This document shows positions 7,619 to 16,108 of a stretch of DNA of 64,000 nt, piece after piece. Made by a program: the position numbers and the translations under genes. The stretch is from REEB95 sp035934235 (GTDB taxonomy: Bacteria; Pseudomonadota; Alphaproteobacteria; ATCC43930; CGMCC-115725), in contig DASYYB010000040.1 in the NCBI GenBank assembly GCA_035934235.1, positions 58,665 to 122,664 of the forward strand, read 5' to 3'. Under the pieces are notes generated by a model. It was not told where the DNA came from. It did not search any database and worked only from the letters and a program-made list of their open reading frames with translations. Within the stretch, counting starts at the first letter, position 1. Every line of letters starts with the position of its first letter.

Positions 7619-7655
7619 GCCCGGATAACGCTGAGCGCCGGCGGTTGTTCCGCGG

Positions 7656-8402
7656 TCACGTCGGCAGCAGATCGACGAACCAGAAGCCCTTGGTGGCGCC
7701 GGGGCCGGGCGCCGCCGGCACCGGGATCGCCGGACCGTTCGTCGCCACGGCGGCCGGCGCAACTTCGAGCGGCCGATAGACTTTCTCGCCGACCTTGAAT
7801 TTGACCGGCGCGCGGAACACCGGCCCGTCCCAGACGAAGCTGTGGTATTCGCCGTTCTCGCCGCAGGGGTCGATGCCGGCCGGCAGGCCGGCAAAGAATG
7901 CGGCGTCGAGCGCACGGCCGACATCGGCTTCGCCGAGCATCGCGTCGTTGGCGCAGCAGAGCACCGCGCGGAAGCCGCGCGCGACGAATTCCTGCGCGAG
8001 TTGCGTGGTATTGGCTTGCCACAGCGGGAAGGTGCCACGCAGGCCGAGCTCGGCGAGCAGGCCTTCGCGCCATTGCCGCAAGTCGGCGAGGAAGATGTCG
8101 CCGAACGCGACGGTCTCGACGCCGCGTTCGCGCCACGCGCCAAGCGTTTGGCGCAACGCCGCAACATAGACCTCGTTGGTGTCCGACGGACCGACATACA
8201 TGGTATCGAGCGGCAAGCTGGCGGCGTGCGCCTGCGCCGCGACCAGCTCTTCGCGCACGCCGTGCATCGAGACGCGCCGATATTGCGAATTGACCGTGGT
8301 GATCAGCGCGACGATCTCGTACTCGCCGTCGCGGCGCAGACGGTCGAGCGCCAGGCCGGAATCCTTGCCGCCGCTCCAGAACAAGACCGCGCGCGGCTTC
8401 AT
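7656..8402 (-). CDS. Dph6-like PP-loop ATP pyrophosphatase (adenine nucleotide alpha-hydrolase)
   Basis: 248 aa. The N-terminal PP-loop SGGKDSGLALDRL (about residues 10-22) binds ATP pyrophosphate. The C-terminal part has GENGEYHSFVWDGPVF, close to the GExGEYHT signature of diphthine-ammonia ligase (Dph6). Dph6 amidates the diphthine side chain of eukaryotic and archaeal EF2. Bacteria lack diphthamide, so the substrate here must differ; ATP-dependent amide formation is a reasonable inference. A Pro/Ala-rich linker precedes the final GFWFVDLLP. The start is fixed by an ATGA overlap with the amidase gene upstream, implying translational coupling. Confidence 0.82.
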   Translation of the reverse strand: MKPRAVLFWSGGKDSGLALDRLRRDGEYEIVALITTVNSQYRRVSMHGVREELVAAQAHAASLPLDTMYVGPSDTNEVYVAALRQTLGAWRERGVETVAFGDIFLADLRQWREGLLAELGLRGTFPLWQANTTQLAQEFVARGFRAVLCCANDAMLGEADVGRALDAAFFAGLPAGIDPCGENGEYHSFVWDGPVFRAPVKFKVGEKVYRPLEVAPAAVATNGPAIPVPAAPGPGATKGFWFVDLLPT

Positions 8403-9649
8403 GGTGCGGCTTGGAAGATCGCCTTCGGGATCATGGCGTGGATGCCTTTGACGCCGTCGACGTTCTGCGTCACTTCGAAATCGATCGCGACGCTGGCGAG
8501 CGCATAGGCGTCGGCTGGATCGAGGCCGTGCACCTCGCCGAGGAACTTGATCGTCTCGCGCACGGCGATGCGCATCGCTTCGTCGAGGCTTTCGTGCAGG
8601 CCCATGGTGATCCAATGCGTCGCCGTCTCGGCGCGCGGCAGGCTCCAGAATTTTCGCTTCAGTAGTTCAAGCCGGAAGGTGCCGGTGAGCGACGTCTCGA
8701 TCGCCGTCAAGTTGACCTCGCCGTCGCCTTGCGCGGCGTGGCCGTCGCCGGTCATGAACAGCGCGCCGGGAACGTGCACCGGAAGATAAAGCGTCGATCC
8801 GGCGGTCAGCTCGTTGAGGTCGATGTTGCCGCCGAACGGGCCCGGCGGCGCCGAATTGAGCTTGCCCAGCGTCAACGCCGGTCCGGTCGCCATGATGCCG
8901 AAGAACGGCTTGAGCGGAATCGCGATGCCGGGCGTGAAGCGCGCGACGCGCGCCTCCATGTCGAACGGGATGACGAGACTGCGGTTGAGGGTGAACTCGG
9001 TCGGAAGGGTGCCTTTGCCCATACGCGCCGAGTTGACGCCGTACGGCACGCGGGGCTCGGCCGCCAGCACGTGCACGGCCAACACGTCGCCGGGCTCGGC
9101 GCCGTCGACGTAGATCGGCGCGGAGACGATGTGCGGTCCGGCGCCCGAATGCTGCACCTTGGCGTAGATCGCCACCGCGTCAGCCAAGACCTCGGCCTTG
9201 GGAATGCCGAAGCGCTTGAAGAAACCGACCGGATCGCCCTGATCCGCGAGCAGGCCTTCGTGCGAGACGGTATCGATGGTCACCGTCGCGCCCGGTTCGA
9301 CGCGCAAGACCGGCTCGGCCGCACTCGATAGGTAGCCCCAGTGCACCGTCTCCGGACCGGATTTGACGTGGAATGCATTGTCGCCGGTTTGGCGTACCAA
9401 GCCGGCCTTACGCGCGCGCTTGGCGAGCGCATCCGATACGTTGCCAGCGGCGGCCGTCGGCTTCGCTTGGCCGTCGGGCATCTCGTCGGCAGCGAGGAAG
9501 TCGCGCATGGCGCGCGACTGAAGACCCTTGGCGAGGAAGGCGCGCTCGTCCGGCCCGATCAGCGCCAGGCGCGATAGCTCGTCGATGAAGGCTTCGAACG
9601 GCTTCGGCCGCGCCCGCGCGGGCGCGCGTTTACGCGATGACGGAGACAT
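8399..9649 (-). CDS. Acetamidase/formamidase family protein
   Basis: 416 aa, FmdA/AmdA family: hydrolyses short-chain amides to acid plus ammonia. The core begins near residue 95 (HVKSGPETVHWGYLS) and contains TIDTVSHEG, the PHIVSAPIYVDGAEPGDVLAVHVL strand, GGNIDLNEL and FMTGDGHAAQGDGEV, as in the family. The first 95 residues, with a basic Ala/Arg-rich leader and a helical region, are an extension not needed for the fold. AGGAG 7 nt before the ATG supports this start, so the extension is real. It follows an OxlT-like transporter by 61 bp and overlaps the PP-loop gene by 4 nt. The true amide substrate is unknown. Confidence 0.88.
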   Translation of the reverse strand: MSPSSRKRAPARARPKPFEAFIDELSRLALIGPDERAFLAKGLQSRAMRDFLAADEMPDGQAKPTAAAGNVSDALAKRARKAGLVRQTGDNAFHVKSGPETVHWGYLSSAAEPVLRVEPGATVTIDTVSHEGLLADQGDPVGFFKRFGIPKAEVLADAVAIYAKVQHSGAGPHIVSAPIYVDGAEPGDVLAVHVLAAEPRVPYGVNSARMGKGTLPTEFTLNRSLVIPFDMEARVARFTPGIAIPLKPFFGIMATGPALTLGKLNSAPPGPFGGNIDLNELTAGSTLYLPVHVPGALFMTGDGHAAQGDGEVNLTAIETSLTGTFRLELLKRKFWSLPRAETATHWITMGLHESLDEAMRIAVRETIKFLGEVHGLDPADAYALASVAIDFEVTQNVDGVKGIHAMIPKAIFQAAP

Positions 9650-9710
9650 CGATCACTCCTGCACAGGCGGCGGCGCGGCATTGCTGCCGCGCCACGCCTT
9701 TAACGGCAAC

Positions 9711-10979
9711 TCAGGTCGATTGCAAATGCCGTTGGCGCATCCGCCGCAACGCCGTAATCGCGAGAATCGCCGTCAGCGCGTCGAGGCAGATGACGACCAC
9801 GAACACCGCCGTCCAGCTTCCGGTCATTTGCTTGAGGAATGCGGCGGCCGGCCCACCGAAGATCGCGCCGACGCCTTGCGCGATATAGAGGAAGCCGTAG
9901 TTGGTAGCGGCGAATTTCGGCCCGAAGGTGTCGGTCAGCGTCGACGGGAAGAGCGAGAAAATCTCGCCCCAGCCGAAGAACACCAGGCCGGTCAACACGA
10001 CGAACATCGCCGGATTGTCGAGGAAGGCGAACAGCACCAGAATGGCGAGCGCCTCGAGCGCGAAGGCGAGCGCCATGGTGTATTCGCGTCCGATGTGGTC
10101 CGAGACCCAGCCGAAGAACGGCCGCGTCAGGCCGTTGGTGAAGCGCGACAGCGTGAGCGACAGTGGCAAGGCCGCCATGCCCAGCACCAGAACGTCCGCC
10201 ACGTGATATTCCTTGGCGAACGGCCCGACGTTCGACACCACCATCAATCCGCTGGTCGCCATCATCGCCATCATCACGAACAGCAGATAGAAAATCGGAT
10301 TCTTGAGCATTTCGCGCGGCGTGTAGCTGCGCTTCGATTGCAGCTCGCGGCGGGCGGTTTCGGGATTGAATCCCTGGGGCAGATAACCTTCGGGCGGAAT
10401 GCGCAGGCCCTGGGCGGCGAGGATGCCGATCACGCCCTGGATCACGCCCCAGACCAAAAGCGTGTGTTGATAACCGGACGCCTGGATGCTGTGGGCGATC
10501 GGGAAGCTGGTGAAGATCGCGCCGAAGCCGTAGCCAGCGGCGGCGATGCCCGCCGCCAGTCCCCGCCGATCGGGGAACCAGCGCACCATCAGGCCGATGA
10601 TGCCGACATAGATGATGCCCGTGCCGAAGCCGCCGATGACGCCGTAGGTGAGATAGAGCGCCCAGATGTTGGTGACGAAGGCCGATAGCACCCAACTGCC
10701 GCCGGCCATCAGGGCGCCGATCCCGATCAGCAGTCGCGGGCCGAAGCGATCAACGAGGTAGGCCTGAAACGGCGAGAAGAAGGTCTGCAGGATGATAAGC
10801 AGCGAAAACGTCCATTGCAGCTCGGCGAGGGTCGTGCCCATCACCTTGTTGAGCGGACCGGTGAACAGCGTCCAGACGTATTGCGGGCTCGAAATCGACA
10901 TCATCACGATCAACCCGAGCACCAGTTGGCCCCAGCGATAGCCGGCCGATCGCGGTGTCGCGGATGAAATGGTTGCCAT
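9711..10979 (-). CDS. MFS transporter, oxalate/formate antiporter (OFA) type
   Basis: 422 aa, about 12 hydrophobic segments, inner membrane. OFA-family marks include the N-terminal SSPQYVWTLFTGPL segment and helix 2/3 loop YLVDRFGPRLLIG. Also visible are GGFGTGIIYVG, RWFPDRRGLAAGI after helix 4, and FFGWVSDHIGRE in the second half. The start at 10979 follows GGGGGAG; a reading 13 codons longer lacks support. As first gene of an operon with an amidase and a PP-loop enzyme, it likely moves the carboxylate substrate or product of those enzymes. Formate is plausible if the amidase acts on formamide. OFA members also carry other monocarboxylates, so the substrate is unsettled. Confidence 0.85.
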   Translation of the reverse strand: MATISSATPRSAGYRWGQLVLGLIVMMSISSPQYVWTLFTGPLNKVMGTTLAELQWTFSLLIILQTFFSPFQAYLVDRFGPRLLIGIGALMAGGSWVLSAFVTNIWALYLTYGVIGGFGTGIIYVGIIGLMVRWFPDRRGLAAGIAAAGYGFGAIFTSFPIAHSIQASGYQHTLLVWGVIQGVIGILAAQGLRIPPEGYLPQGFNPETARRELQSKRSYTPREMLKNPIFYLLFVMMAMMATSGLMVVSNVGPFAKEYHVADVLVLGMAALPLSLTLSRFTNGLTRPFFGWVSDHIGREYTMALAFALEALAILVLFAFLDNPAMFVVLTGLVFFGWGEIFSLFPSTLTDTFGPKFAATNYGFLYIAQGVGAIFGGPAAAFLKQMTGSWTAVFVVVICLDALTAILAITALRRMRQRHLQST

Positions 10980-11067
10980 GGCTTCTCCCCCATCGGACGG
11001 TCTGCTGTCCGTGCCCATAGCTTAACAGCGGGGGCGAGCGCCCAACAACGACGCCGAATCCGCAAAC

Positions 11068-11100
11068 GAAAACCCCCGCCGGCCGCGCCGACGGGGGTTT
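11068..11100 (-). terminator. Intrinsic terminator of glnA
   Basis: Stem AACCCCCG (11071-11078) with CGGGGGTT (11092-11099), 13-nt loop. On the minus strand the stem is followed by TTTTCG. It lies 24 bp after the glnA stop, and a short T-run on the other side could also stop plus-strand reading. Confidence 0.75.
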
Positions 11101-11123
11101 GAACGTGAAACGACGGCGTTGTG

Positions 11124-12533
11124 TCAGACGCTGTAATACATCTCGAACTCGATCGGATGCGGTGTGTGCTCGAACTTGTGCACTTCCTCCATCTTGAGAT
11201 CGATGTAGGACTCGATGAAGTCCTTGGTGAACACGTCGCCCTTCAGCAGGAAGGCGTGATCGGCCTTGAGATTCTCGAGCGCCTCGCGCAACGAACCGCA
11301 CACGGTCGGCACGCCCTTCAATTCCTCGGGCGGCAGGTCGTACAGGTTCTTGTCGATCGGCTGGCCCGGATTGATCTTGTTCTGCACGCCGTCGATGCCG
11401 GCCATCAGCATCGCCGCGAAGGCGAGATACGGGTTGGCGGCCGGATCCGGGAAACGGACCTCGACGCGCTTCGCCTTCGGGCTCGCGACGATCGGGATGC
11501 GGCACGACGCCGAACGGTTGCGCGCCGAGTAGGCGAGCAGCACCGGCGCTTCGAATCCCGGAATCAGCCGCTTGTAGCTGTTGGTCGTCGGATTGGTGAA
11601 GGCGTTGATCGCCTTGGCGTGCTTGATGATGCCGCCGATGTAATGCAGCGCGAAGTCCGACAGATCGGCATAACCCGAACCGGCGAAGAGCGGCTTGTCG
11701 CCTTTCCACAATGACTGGTGCGTGTGCATGCCCGAGCCGTTGTCGCCTTTGATCGGCTTCGGCATGAAGGTCGCTGTCTTGCCGTATTGGTTGGCGACCA
11801 TGTGGATCACGTACTTGTAGATCTGCATCTGGTCGGCGGTCGTGACCAGCGTCGAGAACTCGAAGCCCAATTCGTGCTGCGCCGGCGCCACTTCGTGGTG
11901 GTGCTTCTCGACCTTGAGACCCATGTCCGACATGGTCGACAGCATTTCGGAACGCAAATCATAGGTGCTGTCGACCGGCGCCACCGGGAAATAGCCACCC
12001 TTGATCGGCGGACGATGGCCGGTGTTGCCGTCGGGCAGCTTGCGGTCGCTGTAGTAGGGGCCTTCCTCGCTGTCGACGGCGTAGAACTGCGTCTCCATCG
12101 CCGACTTGTAGCGCACGTCGTCGAACACGAAGAACTCGGCCTCGGGACCGAAGAACGCCTTGTCGCCGATGCCGGTCGAGGCGAGATGCTTCTCGGCCTT
12201 CTTGGCGATCGAGCGCGGGCAGCGCGCATAGGGCTGGCCGGTCAGCGGCTCATGCGTATCGCAGAAGATCGCGATCGTCGTCTGCGCGCAGAACGGGTCG
12301 AGCACCGCGGTGCCGAAATCCGGCATCAGAAGCATGTCGCTCTCGTTGATCGCCTTCCAACCGGCGATCGACGAACCGTCAAACGCGATGCCGCCTTTGA
12401 GCAGGTCGTTGTTCACCGACTTGATGTGATAGGTCAGGTGCTGCCACTTGCCGCGCGGATCGGTAAAGCGGAAGTCGACGTATTTGGCGTCGTGCTCCTT
12501 GATCATTTCCATGATCTTTTTCGGATCGGACAT
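11124..12533 (-). CDS. glnA: Glutamine synthetase, type I
   Basis: 469 aa, forms glutamine from glutamate, ammonia and ATP; cytosolic dodecamer. Visible are the beta-grasp N-domain (DFRFTDPRGKWQHLTYH), the Mg-binding FFGPEAEFFVFD, the NGSGMHTHQSLW ATP/metal loop, and SASCRIPIV with RVEVRFPDP. NLYDLPPEE near the C-terminus contains the Tyr that is adenylylated for inactivation. The start follows GGGAG. It is 116 bp downstream of glnB on the same strand, forming the classical alphaproteobacterial glnBA unit. Expression is probably driven from the sigma-54 promoter upstream of glnB, possibly plus an internal one. Confidence 0.97.
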   Translation of the reverse strand: MSDPKKIMEMIKEHDAKYVDFRFTDPRGKWQHLTYHIKSVNNDLLKGGIAFDGSSIAGWKAINESDMLLMPDFGTAVLDPFCAQTTIAIFCDTHEPLTGQPYARCPRSIAKKAEKHLASTGIGDKAFFGPEAEFFVFDDVRYKSAMETQFYAVDSEEGPYYSDRKLPDGNTGHRPPIKGGYFPVAPVDSTYDLRSEMLSTMSDMGLKVEKHHHEVAPAQHELGFEFSTLVTTADQMQIYKYVIHMVANQYGKTATFMPKPIKGDNGSGMHTHQSLWKGDKPLFAGSGYADLSDFALHYIGGIIKHAKAINAFTNPTTNSYKRLIPGFEAPVLLAYSARNRSASCRIPIVASPKAKRVEVRFPDPAANPYLAFAAMLMAGIDGVQNKINPGQPIDKNLYDLPPEELKGVPTVCGSLREALENLKADHAFLLKGDVFTKDFIESYIDLKMEEVHKFEHTPHPIEFEMYYSV

Positions 12534-12649
12534 CGGATTCAGTCTCCCGTTCGTGATGGTTTATTCGAATGGTTGGTCTCGGCCAGCAGGGCCGCGAAAG
12601 GCGTCAACCTAGCGGGCCCGGGGCCGTAAAACTATGGGTTTGCGGCGGC

Positions 12650-12988
12650 TCAGATCGCGTCTTTACCCTTTTCGCCGGTGCGGATGCGGATCGCCTCTTC
12701 GATGGCGGTGACGAAGATCTTGCCGTCGCCGATGCGGCCGGTATGAGCGGCGTGCTGGATCGCCTCGATCGCGCGCGGCACCAGCGGATCGTCCATCACC
12801 ACCTCGATCTTCACCTTGGGCAGGAAGTCGACGACGTACTCGGCGCCGCGATAAAGCTCGGTATGGCCCTTCTGCCGGCCGAAGCCTTTGGCCTCGGTCA
12901 CGGTGATGCCCTGGATGCCAACCTCGTGCAGCGCTTCCTTCACCTCATCGAGCTTGAAGGGTTTGATGATCGCTTCGACCTTCTTCAC
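12650..12988 (-). CDS. glnB: Nitrogen regulatory protein PII
   Basis: 112-aa signal transducer that senses 2-oxoglutarate and ATP/ADP and controls GlnA adenylylation and NtrB/NtrC. The T-loop YRGAEY carries the uridylylation site, Tyr51. The C-terminal block GRIGDGKIFVTAIEEAIRIRTGE is typical. The start is a GTG (12988) preceded by AGAGGGGG; this gives MKKVEAIIKPFKL, the exact family N-terminus, so an upstream ATG that would add 20 Arg-rich residues is rejected. A -24/-12 promoter lies about 78-92 bp upstream of the GTG. Transcribed with glnA. Confidence 0.97.
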   Translation of the reverse strand: MKKVEAIIKPFKLDEVKEALHEVGIQGITVTEAKGFGRQKGHTELYRGAEYVVDFLPKVKIEVVMDDPLVPRAIEAIQHAAHTGRIGDGKIFVTAIEEAIRIRTGEKGKDAI

Positions 12989-13062
12989 GGGAATACCCCC
13001 TCTGTTGCCGTCTGCGCAAAACCGGCGTCCGCGCGGCCGCCGTCTCACTCCTTGCCGCGTCT

Positions 13063-13080
13063 AAAGCATGAGCCGTGCCA
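13063..13080 (-). promoter_or_regulatory. Sigma-54 (-24/-12) promoter of glnBA
   Basis: The minus strand reads TGGCACGGCTCATGCTTT. The invariant GG (13079-13078) and GC (13067-13066) are exactly 10 nt apart and the -24 half TGGCACG is perfect; the -12 half is ATGCT instead of TTGCW. Transcription would start near 13054, giving a leader of about 66 nt before glnB. The placement suits NtrC-controlled nitrogen regulation. Confidence 0.8.
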
Positions 13081-13160
13081 CAGTTCGTCGTGCCGGCTCC
13101 ATGGCAAACGCTGCGGCAATCCTGTGGATAAGAACAACAAGACCAAAAAATAGGCAAGAG

Positions 13161-13177
13161 TGCACGATTAGCGGGCA
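13161..13177 (-). promoter_or_regulatory. Possible NtrC enhancer site upstream of glnB
   Basis: The 17-bp segment TGCACGATTAGCGGGCA matches the NtrC consensus TGCACC-N5-GGTGCA at 9 of 12 fixed positions. It lies about 80-100 bp upstream of the sigma-54 promoter, a usual distance. It overlaps the aminotransferase stop codon. One half-site is poor, so the call is tentative. Confidence 0.4.
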
Positions 13178-14382
13178 GACGCGCGCCGATTGTCCTGCCG
13201 CACCAGCCAGTCGCCGAGCCGCGTCATCGCTTCTTCGATCGCTTCGCGGCTGGCGGCATAAGAGAAGCGCACGAAGCCTTCGCCGAAGGCGCCGAAGCTG
13301 GTGCCTGCGACCGTCGCGATGCCGGCTTCGTCGAGCAGACGGCGTTCGATCTCGCGCGCGCCCATGCCGGTGCCGCTGATGTTCGGGAAGGCATAGAACG
13401 CGCCGCCCGGCGTGGCGCAGTGCAGTCCCGGCAGCCGGTTAAGCGCGGCGACGATCACCTGGCGGCGTTCGGCGAAAGCACGGACCATCGTATCCACCTC
13501 GGCGCGCGGACCGGTCAGTGCCGCAAGGCCTGCATACTGCGCCGCCGCGTTGACGCAGGAATGGCAATTGATCGCCAGGCGCTCGGCCGCGCCGAACAGC
13601 GCCGCCGGCCACACGCCGTAGCCGAGTCGCCAGCCGGTCATCGCATAGGTCTTGCTCCAGCCATCGAGCAGGATGACGCGGTCGGCGATCGACGGGTAAG
13701 CGAGCATGCTGACATGACGCGCGCCGTCGTAAAGAATCTCGCCGTAGATCTCGTCGCTCAACACCGCGACCTTGGGAAAGCGCTCGAGCCCGGCGACCAG
13801 CTTGTCGAGCTCGGCCTTGGGCACGACGCCGCCGGTCGGGTTGGCGGGACTGTTGATGATGATAAGGCGCGAGCGTTCCGTCAGCTTGGCGAGCACTTCG
13901 TCGGCGCTGAACGAGAAGCCTTTCGATTCATGCAAATCGATCGGCACCGGCGTCGCGCCGGAAAAGCGGATGACGCTCTCGTAAATCGGAAAGCCGGGAT
14001 TGGGATACAGGATCTCGGCGCCGGCCTCGCCGAACATCATGATGGCGAAGAACATCGTCACCTTGCCGCCCGGCACCACCAGCACGCAATCAGGCGGCAC
14101 GCTGACCCCGTGGCGCCGGTGCAAATCGGCGGCCACCGCTTCGCGCAGCTTGGGAATGCCGTTTGCCGGCGTATAGCCGTGATGGCCGTCAGCGAGCGCC
14201 TTGCGGCCGGCTTCGACGATGTGCGGCGGCGTCGGAAAATCGGGCTGGCCGATGCCGAGATTGATGATGCTGCGTCCTTGCGCCTCGAGCGCCTTGGCGC
14301 GGGCCAGCACCTCGAACGCGCTTTCGGTGCCCAGGCGCGACATGCGCCGCGCCATGACGAGGGATGTGGTCATCTCGGTCAT
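13168..14382 (-). CDS. PLP-dependent aminotransferase, class I (aspartate-aminotransferase fold)
   Basis: 404 aa. NLGIGQPDFPTPPHI near residue 40 is the class I substrate-loop region, followed by YTPANGIPKLREAV. Then come INSPANPTGG, SDEIYGEILYDG and the PLP-lysine motif SKTYAMTGWRLGYG, with the C-terminal RFSYA carrying the carboxylate-binding Arg. The start at 14382 (MTEMTTSL) or three codons later fits family length; the longer in-frame extension runs into the tRNA-His gene and is rejected. It precedes glnBA on the same strand. The amino donor and acceptor cannot be read from sequence; aspartate, aromatic or alanine-type substrates are all possible. Confidence 0.87.
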   Translation of the reverse strand: MTEMTTSLVMARRMSRLGTESAFEVLARAKALEAQGRSIINLGIGQPDFPTPPHIVEAGRKALADGHHGYTPANGIPKLREAVAADLHRRHGVSVPPDCVLVVPGGKVTMFFAIMMFGEAGAEILYPNPGFPIYESVIRFSGATPVPIDLHESKGFSFSADEVLAKLTERSRLIIINSPANPTGGVVPKAELDKLVAGLERFPKVAVLSDEIYGEILYDGARHVSMLAYPSIADRVILLDGWSKTYAMTGWRLGYGVWPAALFGAAERLAINCHSCVNAAAQYAGLAALTGPRAEVDTMVRAFAERRQVIVAALNRLPGLHCATPGGAFYAFPNISGTGMGAREIERRLLDEAGIATVAGTSFGAFGEGFVRFSYAASREAIEEAMTRLGDWLVRQDNRRASAR

Positions 14383-14474
14383 ACTACCGCTGGGTGGTGC
14401 GCGCCGACCATGCGCATGCCATGCGCCAGATCCGCGCAAGAGGCGAGTGCAGAAGCGGCAGAAGCGCAGGAAAA

Positions 14475-14552
14475 TGGGGCGAGTGACCGGATTCGAACCG
14501 GCGACATCCAGAATCACAATCTGGCGCTCTAACCAACTGAGCTACACCCGCC
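14475..14552 (-). tRNA. tRNA-His (GTG), with encoded G-1 and CCA
   Basis: A full cloverleaf reads on the minus strand: acceptor GCGGGTG pairs with CACTCGC (one G-U), D-arm GCTC, anticodon stem CCAGA/TCTGG with loop TTGTGAT (anticodon GTG), T-loop TTCGAAT, and encoded CCA. The discriminator is C73 and the base before position 1 is G, so a templated G-1:C73 pair is present. This is the standard HisRS identity element, lost in several alphaproteobacterial orders. Confidence 0.95.
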
Positions 14553-14602
14553 GCCCACTGCGGTCGTAGCGCGAAGGCCTTCGAAGCGTCAAGCTAAGAG
14601 CC

Positions 14603-16108
14603 ATGAATCCGACTGACCATGCGCTGTTGACCCCGGCCGAGATGGCGGCAGCCGACCGGGCCGCCGTTGCCGGGGGCGTCGCCGGCGCCATCCTGATGGA
14701 GGCGGCAGGCCGCGCCGTGGCTGAAGCGGCGATGCGGCGGTGGTCGCCGCGGCCGGTGAGCGTGCTGTGCGGACCCGGCAACAATGGCGGCGACGGCTTC
14801 GCGGCGGCGCGTCGGCTTGCCGCCGCCGGCTGGCGCGTGCGGGTTGGGCTCCTCGGATCGCGCGATGCGCTGCGCGGCGATGCGCGCGAGCATGCGACGC
14901 GCTGGCGCGGCGAGGTCGAGCCGCTGTCGCCGGCGCTGCTCGATGGCGCCGGCTTGATTGTCGATGCACTCTTCGGCGCCGGCCTGTCGCGTCCGCTCGA
15001 CGGCGTGGCGCGCACCGTCATCGAGACATTGGTCGCACGGCGGCTGCCGGTGGTCGCGGTCGACGTGCCGAGCGGACTCGACGGCGCGACCGGGGCGGCG
15101 CTGGGCGTCGTTGCGCCGGCGGCGATCACCGTGACGTTCTTCCGCAAGAAGCCCGGACACCTGTTGTTGCCGGGTCGGTCGCTGTGCGGCGATGTGCAGC
15201 TGGCCGATATCGGCATTCCGGCCGCCGTGCTCACGACGGTCGCACCCCGGACGTTCGAGAACGATCCAGCCTTGTGGCTCGACGCCTATCCGTGGCCGGT
15301 GGACGGCACGCATAAATATAAGCGCGGTCATGCCGTCGTCTTGGGCGGCGCCACCATGACTGGCGCAGCGCGACTGGCGGCGCGCGCGGCGCAGCGGGTC
15401 GGCGCGGGGCTCACCACCGTCGCGGCGCCGGCGGCAGCGTTTCCGATCTACGCCACCGCGCTCGAAAGCGTTCTGGTTGCGCGCCGCGATTTTGCCCGCT
15501 TGATCGCCGACGAACGCCACAACGCGATGCTGGTCGGACCCGGCGCCGGCGTGACGCCGACGACGCGTCGCGCCGCGCTCGCGGCGCTCGCGACCCGGCG
15601 CGCCGCGGTGCTCGACGCCGACGCGCTCACCGTCTTCGCGAAGGAACGCAAGACGCTGTTCAAGGCGTTGGTCGGGGCGCAGGCGGTGATCACGCCGCAC
15701 GAGGGCGAATTCGCGCGCCTCTTTTCGATCGGCGGCGACAAGCTGACGCGCGCGCGTGCCGCCGCCGCCGAATGCCGCGCGGTCGTCGTGCTCAAAGGCA
15801 CCGATACGGTGATTGCCGCGCCCAACGGCAGCGCCGCGATCAACGGCAACGCGCCGCCGTCGCTGGCCACCGGCGGCACCGGCGACGTGCTGGCCGGCTT
15901 GATCGTCGGCCTGCTGGCGCAAGGTCTCGATCCATTCCGCGCCGCCTGCGCCGCTTGCTGGCTGCACGGCGACGTGGCGCAGGATTATGGCGTCGGCTTG
16001 ATCCCTGAAGATTTGGTGGCCGGCTTGCCGGCCGCGCTGGCGCGCCTGGCGGCCCGGGGCGCGCTTGCCAACGACCGGCGGCCCGCGTTATCGCTTGATC
16101 ATGAGTGA
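14603..16108 (+). CDS. nnr: Bifunctional NAD(P)H-hydrate repair enzyme (epimerase plus ADP-dependent dehydratase)
   Basis: 501 aa; repairs hydrated NADH/NADPH. Residues about 10-215 are the YjeF_N epimerase domain, with GPGNNGGDGFAAARRL, VDALFGAGLSRPL and the VDVPSGLDG segment. Residues about 225-495 are the ribokinase-like dehydratase, with HKYKRGHAVVLGG, AVITPHEGEFARL and the catalytic LATGGTGDVLAGLIVG. The fused two-domain form is normal in bacteria. The start lies 50 bp after tRNA-His, which is divergent. Its last codons overlap the malonyl-CoA decarboxylase start by 8 nt, so the two are likely coupled. Confidence 0.94.
   Translation: MNPTDHALLTPAEMAAADRAAVAGGVAGAILMEAAGRAVAEAAMRRWSPRPVSVLCGPGNNGGDGFAAARRLAAAGWRVRVGLLGSRDALRGDAREHATRWRGEVEPLSPALLDGAGLIVDALFGAGLSRPLDGVARTVIETLVARRLPVVAVDVPSGLDGATGAALGVVAPAAITVTFFRKKPGHLLLPGRSLCGDVQLADIGIPAAVLTTVAPRTFENDPALWLDAYPWPVDGTHKYKRGHAVVLGGATMTGAARLAARAAQRVGAGLTTVAAPAAAFPIYATALESVLVARRDFARLIADERHNAMLVGPGAGVTPTTRRAALAALATRRAAVLDADALTVFAKERKTLFKALVGAQAVITPHEGEFARLFSIGGDKLTRARAAAAECRAVVVLKGTDTVIAAPNGSAAINGNAPPSLATGGTGDVLAGLIVGLLAQGLDPFRAACAACWLHGDVAQDYGVGLIPEDLVAGLPAALARLAARGALANDRRPALSLDHE

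Noticed and set aside
7248..7628. Plus-strand Gly/Ser-rich frame overlapping the CsbD gene and terminator
   Set aside because: It crosses a strong terminator and is the complement of a Pro-rich codon tract on the other strand.
14383..14517. Longer aminotransferase start (45 extra residues)
   Set aside because: The extension runs into the tRNA-His gene and has no family similarity.
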